Positions 1-11,646 of a stretch of 64,000 nt of DNA are shown here, piece by piece. The translations under genes were made by a program, and so were the position numbers. The stretch is taken from NCBI GenBank assembly GCA_013396995.1, contig VWZP01007350.1:418248-482247 (forward strand), in the 5' to 3' direction. Positions within the stretch are counted from its first letter, which is position 1. Each line of letters starts with the position of its first letter. The notes beneath the pieces are model-generated. The model searched no databases, was not told the origin of the DNA, and worked only from the letters and a program-made list of their open reading frames with translations. This stretch comes from Dicaeum eximium (taxonomy: Eukaryota > Chordata > Aves > Passeriformes > Dicaeidae).

Positions 1-904
1 CTGGTGAGGATGTGATGAAGCACAAAGGAGAAAACCAGCCATCCATACCATGTACTAGGCCTACTCCATGTAAATACTGAAATCTGCCTGTGAAAGTAGA
101 ATGCAAATTCTGCTAACTTCTACCAAGACATCTTGGCCAAGAATAAACCAGAGTAATTTTCCATGTGGAGAGCAAATATCTATACAAAATATTTTCTTTT
201 CTGCAGAGAAGAAGAGAAAGAAACAGATGTGACAGGGCAACCTGTACTTTCAACTTCCTTATTCATGTCATCTCTACCTTGAACCTTTTCCTGAATGGTG
301 CTCCAGAATCTCTCAGAACAGATCCTTGGGCTGTATCTCTGGCTCATAAGCTCATCTGTGTTCCTAATTGTAAAGCTTTTTTCCTTGGGAAACTTTCAAT
401 ACATCAGTATTTATTATTTTTTTAAAGCTGCCTTCTAAAGCATTATTTATTGATTCATTTGAAGTATGTACAGCAAATAATGAAACAACATACAGGACTA
501 TAAATATTTTTCCTTTACCAAATGCTTTATCTTTCAAGCATTATTAACCTCTTTTCATTACAGCTACTCCCACCTTTGGCTAGAAGAAACATCTGTATAT
601 TGTGAGAGACCACAAATCGCTGTTAGCACTCACAGATATTTCCAGTGCAGTGGTGGGAAAATACTCAGCCCCCGTTCTCCCTTTTCATCATCAGGGCAGG
701 GCTGGGAACTTGAAAATTTTTCTAGAACCTTGGAACCAGGCTAGCAGTACTCCACCCAAATAATAGCTTTCCCATCATTTCCCTTGAAACATCAGTTATT
801 TTCTAGAGTATCCTTGCTTTTACTGTGAGGGAGATTTTCCTGATAGTCTGTTCCTTTTAACTCTTTACAAGGGGAAAACTTTAGAAAGGTAAACTGAGGT
901 ACAT
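1..904. other. Non-coding A+T-rich DNA, no gene seen
   Basis: No recognisable coding region, RNA gene or transposable element is visible. The only open frame of note (165-425, + strand, 86 codons) has no domain I recognise and contains no repeat or motif that would lift it above chance. Confidence 0.6.
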
Positions 905-924
905 GAGAGAGAGAGAGAGAGAGA
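905..924. repeat. (GA)10 microsatellite
   Basis: Ten uninterrupted GA dinucleotides are seen directly. It is a simple sequence repeat, probably length-polymorphic, with no gene context. Confidence 0.97.
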
Positions 925-1569
925 ATAGTTTTTTTGTTCTTTAGTCTCTTCATGCTCACATTTTCCATGATGTCCATGAATCAGTCAGAGAAACCTGTAG
1001 TACCTGAGTGTACAAGTAGGGATATTAATGAAAATGTCTTTGACTTAAAAGAAACATAGACAAATGCCTAGCAGGGCACTTCTTGTTCTCTTTTTGTTTT
1101 CTTTATTCTTCTTTTTTAATAATGTGTCTTTAGACTATGACTAAACCCTTAGAAAGAATGACACACCACATATTTTAAATAACTACTGTAATAATCAATT
1201 TCATGGGTTCTCCAAGGTTGAGAGCAAATTAACCAATCAACCTCCACTTTAATCAACTCTTAGGTGATTAGGGCAAGTGATTTGCAAGGCAGCATGAACA
1301 ACACATATCAGCTTGCTGAGTTTTTGCTGACTCAAGAAGCCTTCTGTGTTTGCATAATAGATCTAATAAAGATTGAGAATTACAGCTGTGGAAGGCTGCC
1401 TGATATTAAATATTCTATGAAGGATGTTATGATGATAATCTTTCTACTGCTGCCATACAAATAAGTCAAATTGTATATCTATTTTGTTTGTACATATGCC
1501 CAATTACTGGCTTCTACCTCACAGTGCAGCTTTTCAAAACAGTAATAAAAAACACAGGCTGCCTCTGTT

Positions 1570-1627
1570 TAAATACTTAACATGACTGAAGTAATACTTA
1601 ATATGACTTTAAATACTTAATATGACT
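1570..1627. repeat. Three imperfect tandem copies of an 18-22 bp unit
   Basis: A unit of the form taa(a)tacttaayatgact is repeated three times in succession, at about 1570-1591, 1592-1609 and 1610-1627. The second and third copies are the closest match. It is a small local duplication with no visible function. Confidence 0.8.
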
Positions 1628-1668
1628 ATCAGGAAATTCTGTTTAATGTCATTTTGCTTCTTCCTTAG

Positions 1669-1793
1669 ATAAAGCTCTCCTGACCATTCCACTGAGGGAA
1701 AAAAGCCACTCCTGGATGTCAAGTATCAGGATCCAGTCCTTACCTGGTGACATGTATGAGAAAGATGAATGACACCTGGTGATTCTGTAACCA
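1669..1793 (+). other. Possible exon of unknown transcript
   Basis: A pyrimidine-rich tract ending in ccttag (AG at 1667-1668) precedes the segment, and a gtaagt donor starts at 1794. The 125-nt interval is open in one frame for 34 codons before a stop at its 3' end, so it could at most be a terminal or non-coding exon. I recognise no protein. Splice-like pairs of this quality also occur by chance in 64 kb, so this is a candidate only. Confidence 0.15.
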
Positions 1794-3279
1794 GTAAGTG
1801 GTTTTACTATGTGCAGCATATTTTCCTGAGAACTTAAGTGTCAGTGTATGCCATATTCTCTCCACATGCAAGATGGGATGTAGGGGAGGACTGTCTTTGA
1901 ATCCTGACAATATAAAAGCATGAAGTCCAGGATGCAGTCTAAGTTATCCAGAAGCCTGCTATGCTGAACACCTGCAGACTCAGGTGTTTCCCCAAGAAAG
2001 ATGCAGTTGTTCAGGATTCATGAGGATTTAGCCAAATAAGATTAATATTACTAGCAACAAATTTCTGGGCACTTTCTCTGGTGAAAACATGTGCTGATAA
2101 GTCATATAATTATACAGCTGAATCTAGATATTTAAAATACCTGAAACTGCTTGTATTAATGCAGTGCCTCAGGTACATTTACTCAGTTCCTCCTGTCTGC
2201 AGGGACAGTTATGTGCTGCAATGTAAGAAACAAACTGGCCGTTTTGCTAAAGCTATCTTTTCTCTCCTGCCTCATTACACCTCCTGCTCCACTGAGTTTT
2301 GGCAGGATTTTCTGGTCTCTTCTTTAGATATATTCTCACAGTCATAGTCTTGTATAAATCAACAACTAAGTGCTGGACAGTCCAATCTTTGACCCACTTG
2401 AGGATAAGGGAATCTCAGCTACTTTCACAGGCTGCTGTCACTCTGGGACTCGGTGAGAAAAACAGCCTGACAATGTGAGATCATCATGGGGCAGTATTTC
2501 TCTGAATTTTCAGACAGTCTCAGGAGACTTAATCGCTGTAGCTTCTGAAGCTAGACAAGAAACTTTCAGGCCCCAAAGCTGACGAAATCTTTAAGAAGAA
2601 GAAATTGCATTGGGCACACTGAGGCAGATTTAACAGACACTCCTTCCCACAGCTGACCCAGGAGACCTTCTGGAAGTTCCTACTGCTCAATGTACAGCCA
2701 AACTTTGCAAGTGTTGTGGCAGTTAAGGTTTTTTGACAAAACTGACTTTAGTACCTTGTCAGTAACTTGCGGCCTCTGTGGCAGACATAACCCAGATCAG
2801 CACCCACAGAAATCAGTGAAGGCTCCAAATAGTAGAAAATTAATGAAGGGCTGATATACAATTTTTCAGCCAATAAATGATTTTTACTCTGTATCCAATC
2901 ACCCAAAACATGTTTTAAAAAGTAAATTGAGGTTCAGAAAGGTATAATACTTTAAAAACCAAAACTGAAGATATGCTGTGCAAAGTTATAAGGACAGTAA
3001 TGCTTTTTTGTCAGGAACTGAAAATCTAAATTAAAAAAATTAAAATGCAAGCAACTCTATAAAACTATCAACTGAAAAAACATCTGCCTTTTCACACAAT
3101 AAAACAAAGAAAGACATTCCTTAAAAAGTCACCTAAAAAATGTTTATTTGCAGATTTACTTGTATTTATGTTCAGAAGGAATTGTTCTCAGCCTTAATCA
3201 GATCAACATGCTTGTAAATGTGTATATTTTTCATAAACTTGGGTGGGCCACTAATCTGTGTAGCCCTAATAAAAAGGAC

Positions 3280-3300
3280 TGTGTGGCAATTAGCCACACA
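3280..3300. repeat. Short perfect inverted repeat
   Basis: Arms tgtgtggc (3280-3287) and gccacaca (3293-3300) are perfectly complementary and separated by aatta. This compact 21-nt palindrome could be a protein-binding palindrome or a chance structure. Confidence 0.8.
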
Positions 3301-4746
3301 ATTAGCTCTAACCCACCCATATGTATAAGCACTATTACACACTGGCAGCAAATTATTGGGACAAGTCATTAGAGTTATAATAATGAGAACTGGAATATAT
3401 TGAATGTCTGGTTACATAAACACACAATCCAGCATACCCTAGGAAGTTAAAGGAAATATTATCCAAAGCAAAATAATCACTCTTTATTTCTATTGTAATA
3501 CCTTCAGTTTTTTCAAATGTTTTCTCATTTTGTCATATAAGACATTTTAAATCAAGCTGTGAAATGAAAAATACTAAGTGGCAAACCTTTCAGTAAACCC
3601 TATTATGAGGAACTTGAAAAACAATCCACTTGCAATGTTTCTCTGTTTGAATTTTGTGGGCAAGACCTAAATTTCAACTTGTGTTTTGAAAGAGAGAAAA
3701 GAGGCACCAGAGCAAGCCTGAAAGGAGCTGGTGCAATGAAGCAGCATTGACTCCTAGAAGTCTTCAGATTGCTCATGTGAACAGGCTGCCGTATTTTCAT
3801 ACTCTCTTCAGAGTGGTCTACTACTTGTCACGAGAACCAAACCAGACCTACTTCCCATCTCTCCGGCAAGTCCTTGCACACAGAGGTAGGACAGCCCATG
3901 GTGGGAGGATCTGTGGCCAGGCCACTGCTTTGGCTCTTGGCAACAGCACCACTGGCTTCCATCCCCAACTGGCCTCTCCAGGAGCAAACCCACAGTAAGC
4001 CTGGACCATGGTGGTCACCAGCAGTGCAAAATCAAGAGTGGACTGAGGCGTCTTTAGGCTGTAGGAAGAACATCAAAGGAATAATGCTCAAGGCAGTTGG
4101 GAGTGATCCAGAGGAAAGGAAGAACCTACATATCAGCATGAGAAATTACTCATCAGCAGAGTAATCCCCCACAGGGCTCTCAGGGTTAATCAATTTATGC
4201 TTTATGTAAATCACGGATGAACCTGTCGCCTCTTTGCTGGCACCGTGGTCTTTAGCAGTCTGTCTGCTACTGGATTATTTTAACATTCTGGTGAGTCTTG
4301 TGACCCCATAAGGTCACAGCAGTGTTGCTCAGTTTCAAACCACACCTGAGCTCAGGGGCACTGCAGAAGCATGAAGGAATGTACCTTTCAGCATCCATGT
4401 ACCACTAACATTCCAGCCTGTAATTGTCTTGTACACACAGAACTGCTCATTTGCTATAGCTCTACTAACAGTGACCTGTATGAAAGCACCAGGTTTCATA
4501 CAACCAGCCTGTGCAGGCACAGAGAAGACAGAATGTTTTAAAATACATCTCTAAACCAAAAAAAATAAACACCATCGTTTTGTTACTCATTTACTGTAGT
4601 TTGAATTAAAGCAAGGTATCAACTTTGTATCAAGCCATTTGGTTTATTCCTACTTATAAGCTATATTTCCTAGTTATTTGAATCTCTCATTATTTTGAGC
4701 TATACTGAAAATAGTAAATACTCTCCTATTGGAGATAGAAGAGCCA

Positions 4747-4772
4747 TATCAAGGCTATGAAAAGCCTTGATA
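4747..4772. repeat. Short inverted repeat, 10-bp arms
   Basis: tatcaaggct at 4747-4756 is perfectly complementary to agccttgata at 4763-4772, with a 6-nt spacer. No neighbouring feature explains it. Confidence 0.75.
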
Positions 4773-6114
4773 AGAGTTCAACTCTGTAGTGAGACAGAGA
4801 GAGCATGAGAATTAGAGCATGAACATGTATTGCTCTGCATACAAACTTGCCACTGTCTCCCAGTTGCTTTCAGAAGTGCCATTAATAAAGCAAGGCCACA
4901 AGTCATGGCTCAACACCTAATTGAAAGTCTGGCCTTTGATCCCAGTAGAGGAACTTTATTCTTTCATTGAGGATGGCCAGATCTTGGCTTTTGTCCTGAA
5001 GACATGTAATTGACCAGAGAAGTTTGCCATTTCTGTTTGCTCTTGGTACCTACTCACATATGAAAAGGTAAGCACGTGCCTAGTCTCTGCAAGCCTTGAA
5101 ACTTATTTTATCTGCCACAAGAGAGCAACATTCAGTCCTTATAAAGTAATTGTATTTTTTTAATGTACAATGCTTTTAATTGCATAACACTTTTTTTAAC
5201 ATTACCATACGTAAAGGAAACTAGCCAGAAGTCGTTTTTGTGGGACTTAAGGAATAAAGGTCAAACATTTCCTTTAATTCTGGTCTTTGACACATAGACT
5301 TTAAAACATGGCCAAGAAACTACACGTCTGGCACCTTTGTTCTTACTGTATTAATCTGTTCCCATCCAGTATGAGGCCTGAGTTAATGAATCACTGGTGC
5401 TGGATATGATCCTCAGGGAAGTTTTGAATTTACTGCGCTCTGTTTTATATTGATGGTATGGTGCTGCAGAACTAAAACAGACACCTGCCCTGGCTCAAAG
5501 GCATGTCTTTCACATGATTCAACTAATAAAGTTATATGAATAGGAATTTATTACTGAATTTTAGGAACACTAAAGTCACTGTTTATATAGTCCAAGGTTG
5601 GTCTGATCCTTAAGAGGCTACAGTATATTATGTTGCAGTGTCTGCCAACTAAACTGAGCTGGCTGTGAATTAGCTTGGGTACCAGAAAGAATATTAGCAT
5701 ACTGGTCCAGTAATACATAACACCCTGATCTATCTTTTTCTAAGCCAATATAGCAGCTAAAATTATTTTAATGGAAAGTTACTGTAATCAAATTACTACC
5801 ATTTTTACTTGCTCAGTTGCACTCAGCATTCAGTGATTGGTCTGATCAGGCACCAAGACCAGAGACAACCTTCCAAAAGTCTGTTATTTCTCACCTAGGC
5901 TAGGCAGTTTTCCCTGCACTACCCAGAAGAAGGGATTAAATAGGTTAGTTGATCTGCTTCCTCCCTTGTGAGCAGCCTCGCATAGGCCTGAGGGAGAGCA
6001 ACGAGCTCAGGAATGCTGATGAGATTCTACGATTATCTTCCTAATGAAGAGGTTGTTTCTCTAGTCTGTTCCTTTCACACAGTTTCTGCCTTTTCAGTGC
6101 TCTTGTAGTGCTCA

Positions 6115-6300
6115 GCCAAGGTGCTGGTGAAGGCAGTGACCTCCTTCCTGCTCTCCTCCCGGGGCCTGGGCTCCAGGGCGCTCTGTGCTGTGCCACGTGC
6201 AGCACGCCTGCTCCGGGGCTCTCGCCCGGCTCAACAAGCACAGCTGGCTGGGGGAAGCAAGGGACTGCCCTCTGTCCCCTTCACTGCTGACCTGCTGCTG
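6115..6300. other. Isolated G+C- and CpG-rich patch of unknown nature
   Basis: By direct count, 83 of the 120 bases at 6121-6240 are G or C, and this 120-bp stretch contains 7 CpG dinucleotides, in a window that is otherwise A+T-rich and CpG-poor. It contains an E-box (cacgtg, about 6194-6199). A pyrimidine-rich tract ending in ttttcag lies just upstream, near 6100. Open frames run on both strands (6121-6489 + strand, 122 codons; 6041-6241 minus, 66 codons), but neither matches a family I know. It could be a small CpG island, an exon, a young repeat fragment or part of an LTR that I do not recognise. Confidence 0.5.
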
Positions 6301-7755
6301 CTAACTGGACAGAGGGATAGCCCTGCTGCCTGGATTCCACTAAAGGAAACAGTCTGTGCGTTATCCTCATGGGGAACAGGAAGGGTTTCATTACGGAACT
6401 CAGCCTTTGCTCCCTATTCTCATGGACAATCCCTTCCGTGTCCTCTACAACAGAATACAGAGAGGTACTCAATGCAAGCAGGTTTCTAGGTAATGATGCC
6501 AATTCAAATATATTTTATTAGCATTCCCCCACATATTTAGTCAGCGGCTTTGTAAAGCCAATGTTGAAAGATGCTATAATTTTAGAGGGAAAGCAGAAGA
6601 GTCAGGAAGATACATATACTGGCTTAGCATAAGTGAAAACAACATACAAAACTCCTTAAAAACTGCTGCTTTTAGAGCTCCAAATTGGTGTCCATTGAAA
6701 TTATTGCTTCCTGCATCAGTCCTTCCTTGCTGAAGAACTTCAAAGCACTTAGCCATTCTTGCCACTCTTCAAGATCTCCCAAATCATTATTGTAGTTACT
6801 AACTTTGGAGAGATGATTAGCAACCTCTTGCCACTAATCTATGTTTGTCTTAACAACTCAACACTATTTCTAGTCTTTATTACAGTCTGGAAAATTAATG
6901 AGAACTGTTCAAACTGCCTCACTGAAATGAAATAAAAAATGAAAATATCTACAATGCAAGGACCATAAACTAGAGCTGTACAAATATGGTTATGAAACAA
7001 GTCAGGCTATTCAGGCTCACCCAGCCTCCAGTAACAGACAAGACTGAAAGCATCAACATGTCAGCTCCAGAGAAAAAGGGCCCAGAGAGGATCTTCCCTT
7101 CTGTTTTTTCTCAGGATAACAGGGTATGTAAGTCAGAATATCGATGTGAGCCATGCCTTCACTATAGATACAAATTATGTTTCTTACTCCCTTCAAACTC
7201 ATGTCCTATCTAGCAAAGGAAACTACAGCTACACAGAAACTCCAAGTTTAGTTTGTTAGTGCCCCTGATGACTTCATCAATTAGTCTCCATGCTAGTAGG
7301 ATCATCTTATCATACTAAATTTAAGCAGGAAGGGACTTTTCTTCAGAGGAAAGTAACCATAAAGCAATCAAGGCACCCAGTCCCAGTTAAAAGCCACCAA
7401 AGTTTCCCAACTCCTTTACAGTGCTAGGACAACTGCTTCAGAAAAGTCCTTTTAATTTCTAAAACATATGATGCTCAGTTCTCTTTGCATCAGTATTCTC
7501 TCTAAAGACAAATAGTCCTTTTTCTTTTCCAGTCTTTCCTTCTAGTAGAAAGAATATTATAATAGGTTGAATAAAGCAAGGTGTTTTTTCCTTCTCTTGT
7601 GGACCATATAAGTTTCCTTGTTCATTCCAGTCAACATTTTCTGTTACACCTTGGAGTTATCTTTCTTCTCTAAGAGACCAATGTGATCATCATTCCGAAA
7701 GAAACCTTCAACACTATCAGTGTTGCCTATATGAATTATTTTTTCAGACACATCC
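6301..7755. other. Non-coding stretch, nothing recognised
   Basis: A+T-rich DNA between the G+C-rich patch and the CR1 relic. Small open frames such as 6986-7213 (+ strand, 75 codons) lack recognisable content. The last few hundred bases may be further decayed sequence of the antisense CR1 relic, but I cannot align them confidently. Confidence 0.45.
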
Positions 7756-7759
7756 TCAG

Positions 7760-8300
7760 ACCATACCTTTTCCACAGCTGTGTTCACTGGTGATTCATAA
7801 CTCTACTGTGATCAACTAAAAGACCTAGAGTTTTCCTTCCCCATTGTTTCCATTTGTATTGCTTCTAGATTATAATATGAACTGCTGTTTCACAATTTGA
7901 ACAATTAATCCCACCTGTACAGACCATAATCTAGCTATCTTTTGATATTCTTGACCTCCTGCTTCTAGGAATCCCTTATCCACTTCTCATCAAGTGTCAT
8001 TAGCTTGTGTCTAATTTCTGTGTCTGGGTTGTTAAAAAATATTAATATTAGTCCTAGAGTGGTCCTTGAGAACTTAAGTGACTGTAGCCTTCCTTCCCCT
8101 TTCAGCATAGCCCTCTCTTTTTAGTCAGTGCCTTATCCACTTCACAGTCCTTGCTCTAATCCCCATCTCACCTGCCTTCACCAATAATTTCCCAGGTGGC
8201 TCTAAATGCTGTACTGAAGGCCAGAAGGATTAGAACATTTCCCTTCTCTTCAAATAAGCTATTAGACAAAGCTGGGAAACAAAGGTTGAATTTAGATAAA
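7760..8300 (-). mobile_element. Ancient CR1/L3-clade LINE relic, antisense, reverse transcriptase region
   Basis: Read on the minus strand, this block follows the order of a CR1-clade reverse transcriptase gene. The part at about 8215-8190 corresponds to the 'sequence encoding ...KAFDT' segment. The block near 8050-8075 corresponds to the region encoding the SGVPQG motif (seen on the + strand as ggtccttgagaact). The part towards 7800 matches downstream ORF2 sequence. All reading frames are broken; a 71-codon open frame at 8168-8383 minus retains only a trace of the reverse transcriptase. Divergence is far higher than in the CR1 copies at 16 and 29.5 kb, so this is an older insertion. The recognition is from memory of the family; boundaries are approximate. 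Confidence 0.65.
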
Positions 8301-8310
8301 AATCCCTGTA

Positions 8311-10590
8311 AAAAATAGGCCCCTGCACCAAAGGGAATATCAGGAAAGGAAACACTAATGTCAGGAAGGAAAAATGGAGACATCAGGATGCTTTTGGCCT
8401 TTTAATGAAATGAGTGCCATTTAGAATTTCTTGGAATGACTTTGAAAAGAAAGAGTACAGTAACAATGTTGGCTCCTAAATGAATTTTTTTTCAGGACAA
8501 GTGAAGTGGATTTTGAGGTGTAGAGGAATAAGCTGAGAGAGAAACTCCCCATGAACAGTCCTGGGTAACTGTGCTGCAGAGTCTGATGCCAAGTGAGAGT
8601 TGAGTCACTTGTGTGTCAGGCAGCAGCACTGGCCTTTTTTGACGCATGGATCACTAATAGTGATGAAATAATTATCCATATGTGTGACATGGTTATACTA
8701 CTAAATTAAGCTAATTGAGGTGCCTCTTGTCTCCTTTGCTCCTCAGCTCCTGAGCCTTCCAAGTGAATCCAACAAATCTTCTGATAGAAGCACAGCCCCA
8801 AAGACTGTGACACGCACACAGAGTGTGGAGGGCATGGTTTGCATCCCAGATAACTCATACATGCAGCTTAGCCACAGTTTCTTCCTTGCCACTGATTTAT
8901 TTGCACAAGTATTGGAGAAATTACTTTTCGTTTTCAGTGTGGACTTCTTGATCTCATACATTTTAGATTAAAACTCATTTAAATTATCAGAGTAAATTCT
9001 TACACTTGTATATGCCATTGCTGAATGGATAAGTTCTTTGTCAAGTATGATATCAATTACTACACCACAGGCTTTAAAATTGACTTTTGAAAAAAAAGAC
9101 AAAACACAAAAGCAACCAAAACATGTTTGAATTGACACTTTTGTTGCTGTACATTGCAGTCAACATTTTAAATGCAAAATAAAATTTATATTTAAAATCT
9201 AAATTCTCTTTGCAAAGTAACAGATTATTTTTAAATTGGACTCAGTCCACTTCAAATCCACACAAAAACTGACTCGACCACATACTCAAGTTTAAAAAGA
9301 AATGTGGGTTGTTTTTAGCCACTAAGAGTGTTTTTTTCTTTTCAAATAGCAGGTTCAGAGGATTAATATGAAAATAAAGCCTTTTCTATCAGCTTGTGCA
9401 GACAATAGAGCAGCATATGATATTATGATCTGCAAATAATGTGAATTGATGTATCCTGCATGCTGCAAGTGGGAACTTAATTTAAGACCTGAGTAAATTG
9501 GCATGGTGGGGGCAGGAGAAAGGCAACTCAAGGAAGGAATCCTAAGGACCAGCCCAGTAACACAGAGTGGCCCTGACCTTTTTTTCTGGCCTCAAGAATG
9601 AAATAACAGATGTCAAGATCCTTTGTTACAGTCCTGTTGTGGCCTGCCTATAGACTGGGATATTTGAATTTCATTTCCCTGCCTCCACTAAGAGCTTCTT
9701 TGAAAGCCTGGTGACATTGGCTTTGTGTAGGTGAGGTGGATTTCCTCTATAGTTCGTGTTGGCACAGTAGCACTTGAAATGCAAAACACAAACATTTTCT
9801 TAACAGTGCTAAATGTCCTCATTATTCAAAGGCATGGAAACAGGCCAGAAACTGTTCAGATTACCAGTGAACCATTCAAGCTAGCTGTACAAAAGTAGGT
9901 ATTATAACATGTGAGAAGGCATAGAGAAAAGTGACGACTCTGTTGACTGTAGGAACAAAAGCAGCGACAGTATAGATAGTTTATAGTGCTTAATCCCTAT
10001 AATCTGAAAGGTGAGAAAGGATCAAGAGGACTGTATTAACTGAACTATATCTGATTTTAAGGTTATGGTTGCTGCTGAGAGATAATCAAGCACACATTTT
10101 AGAACAGTGTGCAGAATGGAAAGGAATAATTTCATACCTGACATTGGAATTACTTATTCCAGAAAAAAATAACATATCAGATGCTGCCTAAACAAAAAAT
10201 ATAGTGCAGAGGCAGGGAACATAGGGTTCTCCTGCATCCTTCAAAAGACAATCACTATCATGTTAAATAAAATAACATTTTTAAAAAATGAGCCTCAATG
10301 GCCTGAAGAGCCTTTTTTCATTCTGACATTCGTGATGTTCTTCATAATGTCCTTTTTTTAAAACATTACCCCCTCAATTAACTCATAATTGCTGTCCATG
10401 CCATATGAATTATGCAGCATTTGATGTAAATTCAGATTCCCCGGCACTGAACAAATCTAAGGGCATTTCAGAACTTGGTGTAATTACAAAAGTAATCCCT
10501 TTAGACTGAGAAAGAAAATGAATATAATCTTTTTTTCATCCTGGTTGGTTTGTATGGTGCTCCTGTGCTAAGTTCCCCTTGGGCTGCCAT
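8311..10590. other. Non-coding A+T-rich stretch, nothing recognised
   Basis: No gene, RNA or clear repeat is visible. A pair of overlapping open frames on opposite strands at about 8720-8971 has no recognisable product. The DNA becomes very A+T-rich at 9060-9260. Confidence 0.5.
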
Positions 10591-10593
10591 GAA

Positions 10594-10735
10594 AGTGCAC
10601 GGATTTGGTCTGGCTGAGATGGAATTCATTTTCCCCACTGCAGCCCTCGCAGAGCTGTGCTGCAGTGGTGGCTAGGAGGGTGTTTCTGACACGCCGTGCT
10701 TTGGCCCCTGCCGAGCAGGGCTCTCTCTCCAAGAC
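10594..10735 (+). mobile_element. Endogenous retrovirus LTR fragment (5' part of LTR), + strand
   Basis: The segment starting near ggatttggtctggctgagat and running through cactgcagccct and gtgctttggcccctgc to gagcagggctctctctcc matches, from memory, the beginning of an LTR family widespread in avian and especially songbird genomes. It is G+C-richer than its surroundings. No retroviral internal region, primer binding site or partner LTR is next to it, so it is a truncated solo LTR remnant. I believe it is the same family as the minus-strand fragment at 55.1-55.4 kb; the two pieces cover different parts of the LTR and so cannot be aligned to each other here. Confidence 0.7.
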
Positions 10736-11578
10736 TTACCCCTTACCAAAGGCTGAAAAAGCAGGAATAGAGAAGAAAACAAAAAGCAAGGATGGGAGGC
10801 AAGATATTAAGAAGATACTATGACCAGTAGCACAGGTGGATCGCACACCAAATCAACAGTTCTCAAAGCCTACAGATTTTCAGTCTCAATTTTCCCCAGT
10901 TCAAGGGAATTTGAGCTAATGCAAAGCTTTTCATTTAAACAAATTTGACACTGAGCTTGACTAAACTCAGCCCTGAGCTTTCATGATTAATTTTTCTTCC
11001 ATACCAGGAGACATAGAATTGCAGGACAACACTGAAAAGAGTTTGGGCCAGAAAGCCTCAAATACAGAGATGCCTAAAGAGTCAGGTGAATGAAAGTCTA
11101 TTAAGACATTCCAAATATGTTTTTCTCTTAGATTAATTAAATAACACTACCATCAACATATATAAACACAATTCCTTTTTTTAACTCATCCAACCTGACC
11201 ATAGTCAGATTCAATGATACAATGACATTTTTATCTTAATCTATTTAAGAAAGATGTGCTGTAGCTAGTACAGTTACAAGAAAGAATTTTTAAAATACAT
11301 CAAGCACACCAATACAACTGATAAGACTGTGATTTTCAGCAATTTTGTTATTGTGTTTGCTGCTCCTGATCATGCTAAGAAACTTCTAAAGCTGCACAAG
11401 CAGGAGGGAGGATGGGCTATAAGCCATGAAGTGCCTGTGTTTAACATCCTGCTATTGACCCTGCTGTCAGGGATGTTTATGCAGCCCTTCTGATGGATTA
11501 CCTGAGTATATTATGATCTTTATTGCAAGGAATGTATGAAATAAAAAAGTGTGACTATTGACTATTCCTCCTTTACAG

Positions 11579-11646
11579 AAGAAAGGCGAGAGTCAAGAAA
11601 GATGATATGATTTTCCTGAGACAACTTAAAAAAAGAAAAAAAAAAG
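11579..11646 (+). other. Possible 68-nt exon with strong splice sites
   Basis: The upstream sequence is a pyrimidine-rich tract ending in cctttacag (AG at 11577-11578), and the downstream sequence is aaaag|gtaagt with GT at 11647-11648, both close to vertebrate consensus. The 68-nt interval is fully open in one of three frames (the one using base 11580 as codon position 1): 22 whole codons, 12 of them lysine or arginine. The two other frames have stops. It would be a cassette exon entering in phase 2 and leaving in phase 1, encoding a highly basic peptide. The 3' half is an A-rich purine run, so the basic composition may be incidental. I recognise no protein. Confidence 0.28.

Larger units (their letters stand above)
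925..6100. other. Unique non-coding stretch with small repeats
   Basis: This is A+T-rich DNA without an identifiable gene. It holds a three-copy imperfect repeat at 1570-1627, a splice-flanked segment at 1669-1793 and two short palindromes at 3280-3300 and 4747-4772, which are listed separately. A moderately G+C-richer patch at about 3860-4030 contains overlapping open frames on both strands (for example 3874-4164, + strand, 96 codons). None of them resembles a protein family I know. Confidence 0.55.

Noticed and set aside
905..924. (GA)n as a GAGA-type regulatory element
   Set aside because: A pure short microsatellite with no promoter context; treated as simple repeat only.
5000..5075. gaaaag|gtaagc donor near 5068 with a cccag acceptor near 4945
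   Set aside because: The segment starts with TAG in one frame and lacks a good pyrimidine tract; not separable from chance.
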